Positions 1 to 9,428 of a stretch of 64,000 nt of DNA are shown here, piece by piece. Origin of the DNA: Dipteris shenzhenensis (taxonomy: Eukaryota > Polypodiophyta > Polypodiopsida > Gleicheniales). The DNA lies in NCBI GenBank assembly GCA_047967505.1, contig CM106538.1; one strand, given 5' to 3'. The notes under the pieces are model-generated. The model saw only the letters and a program-made list of their open reading frames with translations. It did no database searches and had not been told where the DNA came from. How positions within the stretch are numbered: position 1 is the first letter of the stretch; each line of letters opens with the position of its first letter. Position numbers and translations under genes: made by a program.

Positions 1-1895
1 TTGCCCCTAAAGGGGGCCCCTCAAGGGCCATAACATCAATTGCATTTTCTGAAAGTTAATTGTATTTTTCTAGATGTATCTCCATGCAACCACAACGGTG
101 GGGTCATTGGAGTTATTTTAGCGCTATTTTGGTCATAAACCAAGGAAATTGTAGTCCTTCTTTCTTGGTGTGTTAGTCTTTGTTGCAGTAAATATAAATG
201 ATGGCAAAAGTACAATTTATCAAGTGAAAATAGAGAAAAAGAGATTACAATGTACATTTATGTCCAACAACAGGTTATATAAAAATTATCAACTTAAACC
301 GATAAAAAATTGAACAGAGGATCTTATATTTATAAAAACTCGGCAATTGCTAAGAGCTTTAAACAAAAGATTGCAGGTAGCAGCCATAACCATTCAAATA
401 CAAATATAAAAGTTAACAATAGTGCATATTGAGAGCCTAATTTCTGCTTCCAAACTTACTTACTAAGGACTTTTTGGTATCTATCAAATTAAGTAAGAAA
501 TCCTTAATTAATGGACAATGAGAAGAATATTGATCATCTATTTAAAAGTATTAAATTTTTAAATTTTATACATTTGTATTCATTTGCATTCTTAAATCAA
601 ATCAAGGTTAAATCATCATTTATGAAATTTCACATTTTATAGTAGTGATGTCTTCAGTAAAACTCTCTTGGACTATGATATTGTCAAAAATTGAAAGTCT
701 TTGAATTTTCAAGTTTAATGATCTTTAAAGTCATGCAAATCTATTTTGAAGATTGAAACCATGTATCTTACCCTTACACAACAATTTACAAGATGTTGGC
801 AAGTTTTTGACACAAATTTTGATGCAATTTGTGAAGAAATAATTTTGCTCCTAGCTGGGGAAACATCAGCATTGATTTCAATATTTAGGACCATCAATAT
901 AAATGTCAGTTCTTGATGCCATGTTAACAAATACCTCGTTGGTATTAATCTTCCATCAACATTAAATGCTTTGAGCACAGTAGTAGAGAACAAAGGTTGA
1001 AGGTACAGCATAGGTCATGGCTTGAAAACCCAAGAACATGTTCTATGTACAAGGCTCACATTAGGAGGCGGCATGGCAGATCAAGGAGCTAAAGCTAAAG
1101 GACTTAATAAAAGCATAAGTTATAGTAAAAGCATGGGAGTTTACCAATAAGAACCCTTAATCAAGAAATAAGATAACTTCAAGATAAGGGAAGGGCATAA
1201 ACTGAAAAAGAATATCTTCTTCCTAAAGGTGCAAATAAGGAGTACTAGTGTCGTCCCCATGACAAAATAAATAACAACAAAACAATTAGCTCTATGCCTG
1301 AACTAATTGCCAAGATCCAAAACAATGCTTAATACAAGATCTTTACATTACACGCACCTTTATTAGTGTGTGTGTGGGGGGGGGGGCAAGGGGAGCGCGT
1401 GAATGCACAGGTAAGAGTGCGTGAACGCACAAGTAAGTGCATGCATGTGTGTGTGCATGGGCACATGAGTGTATGTTAAGTTTATCCTAAAATGTAAATA
1501 AAATTACTTTACGTTCAGATTGGATATAAATAGGTGGTATCAAAGAACCCAAAAAGATACAATTGGGAACATCACTTGTTGATGATAGCATGGGTTCTTC
1601 TTTTTTAATGAGAATTTTCCATACAAAGTTTAGGTTAAATCCACTTGATACATAAAAATAGAAACAAAATTGCAATTGCTTACCTTAAAAGAAGTTTATT
1701 TGCACTAAAAAATGTAGAGGTGTTATCCAAGTGACTATTATGTAAGTTACAGGCTTTATTAGCACTTCCGAGGGGAAGCTCTAGCAAATACTTCTTAGTG
1801 CGATTTTATAACATTATTAAGGACTGCTTATGTTAAACTAAAACACAGAGTGCTACACAGCAAATGTGCTCCCTTGTTTAGTGCGAGTGCATTAC
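1..1895. other. AT-rich stretch without a recognisable gene
   Basis: No frame here shows a known domain or a long uninterrupted reading frame; the short open frames have low-complexity translations with no family resemblance. The composition is AT-rich apart from a GT/G run near 1366-1386. It lies downstream of the 3' end of the hydrolase gene, so part of the right edge may be its 3' untranslated region. Confidence 0.6.
1366..1386. repeat. (GT)n-(G)11 simple repeat
   Basis: An alternating GT tract runs directly into an 11-base G run. Further alternating purine-pyrimidine text (gtgcatgcatgtgtgtgtgcatg) continues loosely to about 1475. This is a simple sequence repeat with no coding role visible. 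Confidence 0.85.
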
Positions 1896-1899
1896 ATGT

Positions 1900-3233
1900 T
1901 CAAACTGCTTGCACTATTTGGCTCTGAATGTTGGCATGCTGTGACCACCATTGCTCAATGCCGTGCGCTTTGGAGACTGAACGAACAACAACGTGCAAGT
2001 GAGCACAAGGGATGAGATGGAAAGGTTGGGACCCCGTCTTCTGTAAGATGGAGGCTACCAGGGCTCGCAAACTGTGGGGTGGCACTAATCGTCGAGAAGT
2101 AGCTACATGCGGAGCCATAAGCCCTGCTATCCCGCCCAAAATGGTGTCCCCGAGATGGGAGTTGCCGAAGTAGCCGATATAAGAAGAACATATCGGATCC
2201 TTTTTGTTTACGTAAAGATGCGGCTGCCAGTTCTTCAAAGCCAGGAAGTCGTCTTGTGTCTTCTTTAACCTTTCTTCCTTGTCGTGTAGCAGGCCCGCGA
2301 TGAGCTCCACGACCGCCCTGTGCATAGCTTTCATTACGAAGTTGTCGTAGGCCAAGAAAGAGGGGAATGGCGGATTGAAGACGTGAGCATGGATGTAGAG
2401 TCCACGTTGCGCTAAATCCCGCCCTGCGAGTAAGATTATCGCAGCTCCCAGCGAGTGTCCTGTGACCCACGCTTGGCGCACACCATACTTCTTTATAGCT
2501 TGCTCGATTCCCATGAGAGAAGCCAAGTATCTGGGCTTGGTGTGGAGTTCCATCATTATCAAGAAGGCATCGTCTCTAAGATCGGAAATGTCGTTCAGGT
2601 TTGTTCCTCTGAATGCTACGACCACCTCCGGAGCTGCTGGAGGCCTCGGCACAGGTGCATCCCTCGTCCATTCGAAGACTGCTCCCACGATATGCTGCTC
2701 CCACCATATAATCTCGGCCCGGCGATAATGGAACGGATACAACCAGTGATCACAAGTTAATGGGATGGAGTCCGCCAGTAGCAGGCGGGCATCCTTAGCC
2801 AGGTCATAAACGGCTTGGACAAAGTAAGCCATGGCTGCAGAAATACAATTGGGACGGGACCTGCAGAAACAACGTGAATTGTGATTTCTGACGTCGAATT
2901 GGATGAAATACTTTCGTGTACACACAATGCACGTAATAACAATGATAAGTAGTATAATGTTAAGCCTGTCGTCGCAAGGACGACAAAACATAAGCGACAG
3001 AGGTGGCTGCGAGCAGCATCAAAAGACGTAAATACAACAGAATTGGCTACAGCCTCCAATAATTGAAGAAAGACACTATATTATCGTAGATGTATTTCGC
3101 CCGTAAAGATGAGACACACTAGAGTTTGTGAGTCTGTATGAGTGCAGCGCTCAAGAAGGCAAGGAAATTATGCGAGCCGAGTTCTGGAAGTGAAATATCA
3201 CCACGGCGGCAAAGATTCTGCGGAGGTCGACAT
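1900..3233 (-). CDS. Alpha/beta-hydrolase, class-3-lipase-like (At4g10955 / 'GDSL esterase/lipase' family), two exons
   Basis: Predicted serine hydrolase acting on lipid or ester substrates. Proposed exons are 3233-3202 and 2860-1900, giving about 330 residues. The donor reads G|GTGATA at 3201, and the acceptor sits after TTTCTGCAG ending at 2861; joining them keeps the frame. The nucleophile motif G-H-S-L-G lies near residue 147 of the spliced protein, after a V-V-V-A-F-R-G-T strand typical of class 3 lipases. A candidate Asp (K-K-D-P, ~232) and His (K-A-H-G-I-E-Q-W-W, ~310) complete the triad. The block around Y-V-N-K-K-D and I-G-Y-F and the terminal H-G-I-x-Q-W-W are characteristic of the plant At4g10955-like group, where the N-terminal A-x-x-V-Q-x-V-Y-x-L segment is also found. 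The open frame extends upstream to 2991 with a hydrophobic stretch; I read that as intron. Translation from an internal ATG at 2832 is an alternative. No neighbouring gene suggests an operon-like context. The family assignment is firm, the exact start moderate, the substrate unknown. Confidence 0.85.
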
Positions 3234-3334
3234 TCTGACAACAGTGCTCGATCCAACCGCCACCCAACAAATGCCGAAGGCCTAAGGTAGCTTGCCGACT
3301 GCGCCTGTGCCTTCAACATCTACATTTCACCTCG

Positions 3335-3342
3335 TATATATA
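3335..3342 (-). promoter_or_regulatory. TATA box of the hydrolase gene
   Basis: TATATATA on the minus strand lies about 100 nt upstream of the proposed ATG at 3233. That predicts transcription start near 3305-3310 and a leader of about 75 nt. It is placed by position and consensus only. Confidence 0.55.
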
Positions 3343-3482
3343 GCACAAACAAACAATATTATTGTCCGGAGCGCGGCAGGTGCTCACACAACGATGGAGC
3401 AGTGCCAGCACTTGTTAAGGGTCCCATCACATGAGTGGACATCGGATGGGATGAAGAGTAATTTCACGTGTTTCCTCGGGTA

Positions 3483-4600
3483 GGATTAAACAAACTAAGT
3501 ACACAATGCGCATTGCAAACGCATTCTAATCCTCTCAAGTCGTCTCCTTAATTTTTAGGAATCAAGATCCTCTCAACCCTCTCACTTCCGAATCTGCAAA
3601 TGAAACTTCCCAACTTCCAAGTTGCTATTAAGTCAGAATGTCAAGCTGGCCTCTTAATGTAAGTCCGATATTATTGTCCTCACCCTCCTACTGATTTCAA
3701 TAATCAAGGAAAGCTCGTGGGGTTGACCCTTTCCAATATCAAAGAGGCTCAATATTGCCACCTCCGGGAAGAGCCTCCCAAGGACATTTCCCTCCACTCA
3801 TTTTACGTAGTGCATGTGCTAAAAGCTCTCTTTTCAATCAATAGTTTCCATACATTCAAGAGGTTTGAAAACATAAAGACTATAGGAGGGAAGGCATTTA
3901 CAATTAAAGAGCAACCCACCTTCCAAGCTCCAAGCTTAGTGTTTGAAAACATAAAGACTATAGGAGGGAAGGCATTTACAATTAAAAAGCAACCCACCTT
4001 TCAAGCTCCAAGCTTAGTGGTATGGATATGGAATCTTGACAATAATTGAGCTTTTCTTATCACTATGCCTTAGCCAACCCACGAGGGTTCCCAAGAATAA
4101 ACTCTCTCATCATCAACTCTCTATCAAAACGAGTACATTCCTCATATCATTTTGATTCTCATTAGCATGTACAATAAGTGTATTATGAGTCAAGTCTATG
4201 TATTGAGTATAAAGAAGATGTCTAGGAGGAAAGCTTCCTCCAAAGGTGTAGTAAAAATGGGGTCCATTAAAAATAATCCATAAATATAGTACGTTCATTT
4301 AGCAAAGGGGATTTTTTAAAACGGAACTTTAAAGAACGATGCTTAAAATAGATTAAAGAGGGGACTTTTAAATGTATTTTTAATAACTTTTTTGTATCTT
4401 GGTTCTTTCTAGGGATTGACCAACCTCTAATATCATACTAGTACTTAATGTATCCATCTCCACATCAAGATTGTACAAAGAAAATAAGAATGTAAAATGC
4501 TCAATTACATAAAGAGACCATTGTAGTTTGCATTAATGCATTAGTCTACATTATTTGATTTGATTTTTGCATCTTGCTTCATATAAGAAACTTGTGCAGC
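3483..4600. other. Intergenic region upstream of the hydrolase gene
   Basis: There is no gene that I can support. It is AT-rich with short unconvincing open frames and contains one tandem duplication (listed separately). Confidence 0.6.
3863..4018. repeat. 78-bp tandem duplication (two copies)
   Basis: Units 3863-3940 and 3941-4018 are almost identical, differing at a couple of bases (gag/aag, ttcc/tttc). The period is 78 bp, a multiple of three, so it keeps an open frame across both copies. There is no other sign of coding. Confidence 0.9.
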
Positions 4601-4602
4601 TA

Positions 4603-4672
4603 AGTCTTGTGATAAACATCATACCAAGATAGATTTTTATAGATCCTTTCTCTCTTACTTCACCATTAAAAA
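4603..4672 (+). repeat. 70-bp flank repeat preceding minisatellite 1
   Basis: This segment, from gtcttgtgataaacatcat to caccattaaa, closely matches the sequence that follows each of the three G-rich arrays (from about 5368, 7234 and 13073). Array 1 therefore has this motif on both sides as a direct repeat. That could be a duplicated insertion target or the edge of a recombined unit. Confidence 0.8.
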
Positions 4673-5363
4673 GGGGGATGAGGGGAGGGGATGCATGCAC
4701 GGGGGGTGCGCGCAAGGGGGGGTGGGGGGGTGCACATTCACACAAGGGCAGTTGTGGGGGGGGGGGGGGGCATGTACACAAGAGGGATGAGGGAAGGGGG
4801 GGCAGGGGGTGCGCATGGGCGCAAGGGGGGATGAGGAGGGGGGGTGCGCATGTGCACAAGGGGGGGTGTTGGGGGCGGGGGGGACGCATATGCACAAGGG
4901 GGCTGAGGGAAGGGAGGTGGTTGTGCACACACACAAGGGGGGGTGTTGGGGGCGAGGGGGGCGCATGCACACAACGAGGATGAGGGAAGGGGGGGTTGCA
5001 CGCGCACAAGGGGGGATGAGGGGGGGTGCACATGCGCACAAGGTGAGATGAGGGGGGGTTGTGAACGTGCACAAGCGGGGGCGGGGGGGGTGCGCACGCG
5101 CACAAGTTGGGATGAGGGGGGGTTTGCACAGGCGCACAAGGTGGGATGAGGGGGGGGTTGCGCATCCGCACAAGGGGGATGAGGGAAGGGGGGGGGTGCA
5201 AGGTTGGGGACTGGGTTGTGCCCATGCACGCAAGGGCAAGGGGAGGTGTGGTGTGTCCGCATGCACAAGAAGGGGGGCATGCAGGTGTGCATGCACATGC
5301 AAGGGGGAATGGGGGGTGCACGCGTTCATGGGAGAGGGTGCGCGTGCAAAGGGTTGGGAGGTG
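4673..5363. repeat. G-rich minisatellite array 1
   Basis: Degenerate ~30-45 bp units alternate G runs (5-13 G) with alternating purine-pyrimidine cores such as tgcgcatgtgcacaag and a ggatgaggg spacer. The strand asymmetry is extreme: nearly all G on plus, C on minus. On the minus strand all three frames stay open for hundreds of bases, with Pro/Cys/His/Ala-rich translations that only reflect the repeat. The sequence could form G-quadruplexes and, in the alternating cores, Z-DNA. Homologous arrays lie at 6621-7229 and 12411-13064. Confidence 0.93.
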
Positions 5364-6620
5364 CCACTTAGTCTTGTGATAAACATCATACCAAGATGGA
5401 TTTTCATAGGTGCTTTCTCTCTTATTTCACCATTAAATAGTCATATTTACCTAATGAAAGACTACATGAAACGTTAAACCTTACATGTACCCCATTGATG
5501 CAGGAAGATTATGTATTCTTTTAAGGCAGTGGATAATGTGCATGCAAATCCCTTCCAAAAAGTGCATTGCACGAATAAGTATGGACTAAGAGTGTATTAA
5601 AAAGTTAATATCCACTTTGGATATGCATTCCATTTGAAGATATAATAGGGATAGTGTTCAAAGGGGCTTGAAAAAACTAAGACTATATAGAGTATCTAGA
5701 AAGGTTGATGTGAACTCTTACCTAAACAGTATGGTCCTTGATGACCATGACAAATATGCAAGGAATATATGGATATAAAGCATTTGTACTATAAGGAACA
5801 TTGCAATCTGTACATTTTGTAACCTACATGGCTGACTATAATCATGCTATATTCTCCATCAAAGCTTCCTAAGGAACTTGCGCACATTCCAATTTTTAAA
5901 AAATGTCCATATAAAGTCAAGAAGTGTCACATTGATCTGTTGTCAAATATCCATGCCATATATGCTTACTTCTTTATGAAATGATTTGCTACATATATTG
6001 ATTAAGTTGATCACTGATCACCATCTATTTTATGCCCAAAAGTGACTTAACTAAGGAGGGAGAGAATATAAGGGGCATCGTTTCAATACCTCAAAGTGTT
6101 CATAAGATGGTTGTTTAAAAAATAACACATGAAATATAAGCCACAATGGCCAAATATCAATTTTAAAGCCAAAGATCCATGGGATTAAGTTTGATTTAGT
6201 TAATTTTTTATCCATGTAAATACTATTTTGCTAAAAAGTTTAAAGCATTGCCAAGATTCACATCTTTTTGAAGAAAACATACAAAATTATATTATGTTTT
6301 GTTGATAATGTCAAACTAAAATGACGAGCTTGTTAAAAGTTTTCATTTTTATTGTATATATTATATACATTCATTTTCATGACATGCTAGGATTATAGTC
6401 CTCAATACCTTCCCTCAAGATAGGCATAATCATGTTGGCATTCATTTAAGAAGCTAACTTGAGTGGTTTAAGACCGATTGACTATTAGTAACATCATTTT
6501 GTAGTGGATGACCCATCTACTACCTAAAAGACATCTCAACCAAGTCACACACTTGCCACTGAACTAGTGTGCTAGCTAGCGAGTTGAGGATCATAACTCT
6601 TTTAATGCAAAGGGCACAAA
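5364..6620. repeat. Dispersed repeat R, copy 1 (complete reference copy)
   Basis: This ~1.25-kb AT-rich sequence recurs at 7230-7350 plus 11988-12410 (split by a CACTA element and partly deleted) and at 13065-13485 plus 16090-16910 (split by an LTR element). It starts just after a G-rich array and ends with gggcacaaaag just before the next one. No intact coding frame is present, and I could not assign a known family. It may derive from a retroelement untranslated region because copia debris follows the last copy. Confidence 0.85.
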
Positions 6621-7229
6621 AGAGGGGGGGGGGGGCATGTACACAAGGGGGATGAGGGAAGGGGGGGCGAGGGGTTGTGCATGGATGCAAGGGGGGATGA
6701 GGAGGGGGGGTGCACATGCGCACAAGGGGGGGTATTTGGGGTGAGGTGGGCGCATACACACAAGGGGGCTGAGGGAAGGGGGGTGGTTGTGCACACACAC
6801 AAGGGGGGTGTTGGGGGCAAGGGGGGCGCATGCGCACAACGAGGATGAGGGAAGGGGGGGTTGTGCATGCACACAAGGGGGGATGAGGGGGGGTGCACAT
6901 GCGCACAAGGGGGGATGGGGGGGGGTTGTGCACGTGCACAAGGGGGGGTGAGGGGGGTGCGCACACACACAAGTTGGGATGAGGGGGGGTTTGCACAGGC
7001 ACACAAGGTGGGATGAGGGGGGGGTTGCAGAGGCGCACAAGGAGGGAAAGGGGGGGGGAGGGTGCAAGGTTGGGGGGTGGGTTGTGCCCATGCATGCAAG
7101 GGCAAGGGGAGGTGTGGTGTGTCCACATGCACAAGAAGGGGGGCATGCAGGTGTGCACACACATGCAAGGGGGAATGGGGGGTGCACGCGTTCATGGGAA
7201 AGGGTGTGTGTGCAAAGGGTTGGGAGGTG
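6621..7229. repeat. G-rich minisatellite array 2
   Basis: This has the same unit structure and order of variant units as array 1, entered directly from the R sequence at gggcacaaaag and left through the shared ccactaagtcttgtg flank. It begins about 1.95 kb after array 1, which defines the composite unit length. The long minus-strand open frames are artefacts of the C-rich repeat. Confidence 0.93.
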
Positions 7230-7350
7230 CCACTAAGTCTTGTGATAAACATCATACCAAGATGGATTTTCATAGGTGCTCTCTCTCTTATTTCACCATT
7301 AAATAGTCATATTTACCTAATGAAAGACTACATGAAACGTTAAAGCTTAC
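7230..7350. repeat. Repeat R, copy 2, left fragment
   Basis: This matches the first ~120 bp of R copy 1 (from cttgtgataaacatcat to gttaaa-cttaca) and then breaks into CACTA transposase sequence. The matching remainder of R resumes at 11988. About 260 bp of R that should lie between the two is missing, together with the left end of the CACTA element. Confidence 0.85.
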
Positions 7351-8750
7351 ACATCAAGATACCCCTGACCAAAATATCATTGGTATGTCTAGGAGCTCTG
7401 AAAATATCAAAGACCTGCACTCCTCTCCATAATATATGTAACTCCTCTATCAAAGGTGCCATGTACACGTCCATATTTTTTGCCTTGTACTTTCCTAGCA
7501 CAAGTAGTGCAAGCATGAGGTGTCCCTTTTTTATTGTTAGCCATGGTGGGATATTGTAATTCACCACGAATATGGGCCATGACCAAGATGTCGAGCGTAA
7601 CTCGAAAGGATTCACGCCGTCGATGGCGAGCCCAAGATGTAAGTTGCGTGGCTCCCTCGCAAAGTCCAACCACTGATTATCTATGTGCTTGCAAGCTGCA
7701 CAATCTGTGGAAATCCTCAATGTGTCATTGTTGGACCAATGAGATGCATGCTATGTCATCAACTCCGCTATGGATTTGCATCGGAACATGTGTTGTATTC
7801 TTGCAATGATGGGAAAGTGTCTCAAGACCTTTACTGGTATCCGCTCACCGTGTAAGTCATCTCTATATCATTGTTCCCCACACTTTGGACAACTAGCCAA
7901 ATCTCCATGCTCACGAAGAAAGAGAATACAATCATTATGGCAAGCATGGATGGTATCATAATCCATACCCACTGTTGTTAGCATCTTTTTCGCTTCATCT
8001 CTTGATGCAGGCATGGTATTTGGTGCAGGCAACATCTTCTAGAGCAACCTATGACAATTCAAACATACATAGGCTTCGAACAATGATGATTCGGTATACA
8101 CTATCCAAATGATGATTCTCAAAACAAACAATATCCAAATAATGAGTCAAATTAAAGCAAGAAGAGCTAACCTCATTAAGGCTGAGACACTTGTATCCGA
8201 CCACCCATACTTTACTTACAGATTCAAGATTGAGAGACAAGCACGTAGTTTAGACATCCTAGCACCCTCGTACAATTGTGTTGATTGCAACTCTCGCATT
8301 TTGATCTCAGACTCTGACATCACGTGTACATGGGATGTAGTGCCCCTAAAAATAGAATCCATCATGTCAACCATACCCTCGTCATCATCCGGGAGACTAT
8401 AGTCTTGCTCAAATTGTGAAGGTATATGCGTATCCTTGTCAGCCTCCTCATCCTGTTTTAAGATTTCATGTAAATATAAGATCTTGTATTTCCTGGTATC
8501 CAATAAGACTGCGAACTTAAATAGCTTTGACTTACCAATAGTCCATCAACACGTGCAACACCAATGATGGGTATTGGTTCGGGCTCCTCTCGATACATCT
8601 ACAAGTGGCACATGATAATATGACGTTGATGTCGTACTTCTCGCTTGCAATGAGTGCAATGATAGTATAACCTCTCCGTAAGCCACTTTGTGCTCTCGAG
8701 CATTGGTGCATCATCGGACGAGCTTCCACTCTCGTCCCTTCCATCTACAC
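7346..8750 (-). pseudogene. CACTA (En/Spm) transposase tnp2, N-terminal half, decayed
   Basis: Read on the minus strand from about 8750 down, the translation gives L-Y-E-G-A-R-M-S-K-L (near 8270), then D-Y-D-T-I-H-A-C-H-N-D-C and C-P-K-C-G-E (near 7900-7850), V-L-R-H-F-P-I-I-A-R-I-Q-H-M-F-R-C-K (near 7800) and the long P-R-N-L-H-L-G-L-A-I-D-G-V-N-P-F block (near 7630). The last segment is P-L-I-E-E-L-x-x-L-W-x-G-V-Q-V. This is the Transposase_21/tnp2 order of CACTA elements. Several stops and at least one frameshift (between 8216 and 8180) break it. It ends abruptly after R-G-I-L-M at 7350, where repeat R begins. The continuation of the protein is found on the opposite strand from 9429. Confidence 0.88.
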
Positions 8751-9428
8751 TTATAAAATCACAACATAAGTTGCAAGAAAATATATTAACAGTTATAAAA
8801 TAGCATCTATGAGCTTCCCTTCAACTTAGAACAAAAAGTGTCTTAAAGCGTCGCTATTTGCTCTGTTCTGTCGTTATATAGCGATGCTGTGGGTTAAAAC
8901 CGAAACCCGATGCTACGCGCGGTGCTTTCTTTAGCACTCTCTAATCTTTCAAGTAAGCAAGGCAATCTCTCCTCCCACCTGTTTCCGATGACCTCCCACC
9001 TATTTTCGACAACCTCCCACTCTATTCTCCACTCCTCACCCTTCTCCTAGCTCTTGTGCTCCCTCTCCACCCTTCTCCGCCTTTGGTTTCTTGAAAGGAA
9101 GTTTTTCAAGAGGTGAGTCTGTTTCAACAATGTAGGTTATAAATGTCTGTTAGCTTTAGTTTTGTGAGTGCTTTTCCTTGTATTGCTAAACCTGTAAACT
9201 AGTTTTCATGCTTGTTTTCAAAGGATTGAAACAAAAAACGAGATTTCAAGAAAGAAAGAAGACTCACCTCTTCTTTCCCTTTTTTTTATTTCTCTTCCTT
9301 CTCTTTCTCCTTGTCTCCTCAATCTCCTCCTTTCAAGAAGTTACTTTTGTAATCTCCTCCTTCCTCTAACATCTTATTGCTTTTATGACTCTCTTTTGCA
9401 TGCATGTCTTATACTAACACATTCATGG
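8751..9428. other. CACTA interior between divergent transposase halves, with subterminal-type motifs
   Basis: This contains degenerate copies of a near-palindrome gtcgctatatagcgac (near 8849 and 8870) that also fill the right end of the element, followed by a GC-rich patch similar to the right subterminal region (cgatgctacgcgcggtgct). A pyrimidine-rich leader-like stretch follows (8940-9100), with a possible splice donor (aagaggtgagt near 9110). It ends in a splice acceptor (catgtgcag) before the next transposase exon. No open reading frame is supported. Confidence 0.55.

Noticed and set aside
1955-2470. 171-codon minus-strand frame overlapping the hydrolase
   Set aside because: It lies in another frame of the GHSLG-bearing gene and has no recognisable motif; it is a shadow frame.
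2832-2991. Hydrophobic N-terminal segment as a signal anchor of the hydrolase
   Set aside because: Two good 3' splice acceptors lie at its end and an upstream exon joins in frame; family members do not have such a leader. Treated as intron.
4551-5407. Long minus-strand Pro/Cys/His-rich open frames in the G-rich arrays (also 6520-7273 and 12306-13112)
   Set aside because: All three minus frames are open at once and translate the same C-rich tandem repeat; there is no domain, no codon bias and no start context. They are by-products of a sequence without stop codons.
8216-8503. Independent acidic host protein (95 codons, minus)
   Set aside because: Its C-terminal L-Y-E-G-A-R-M-S-K-L and position before the tnp2 motifs show it is the transposase N-terminal region.
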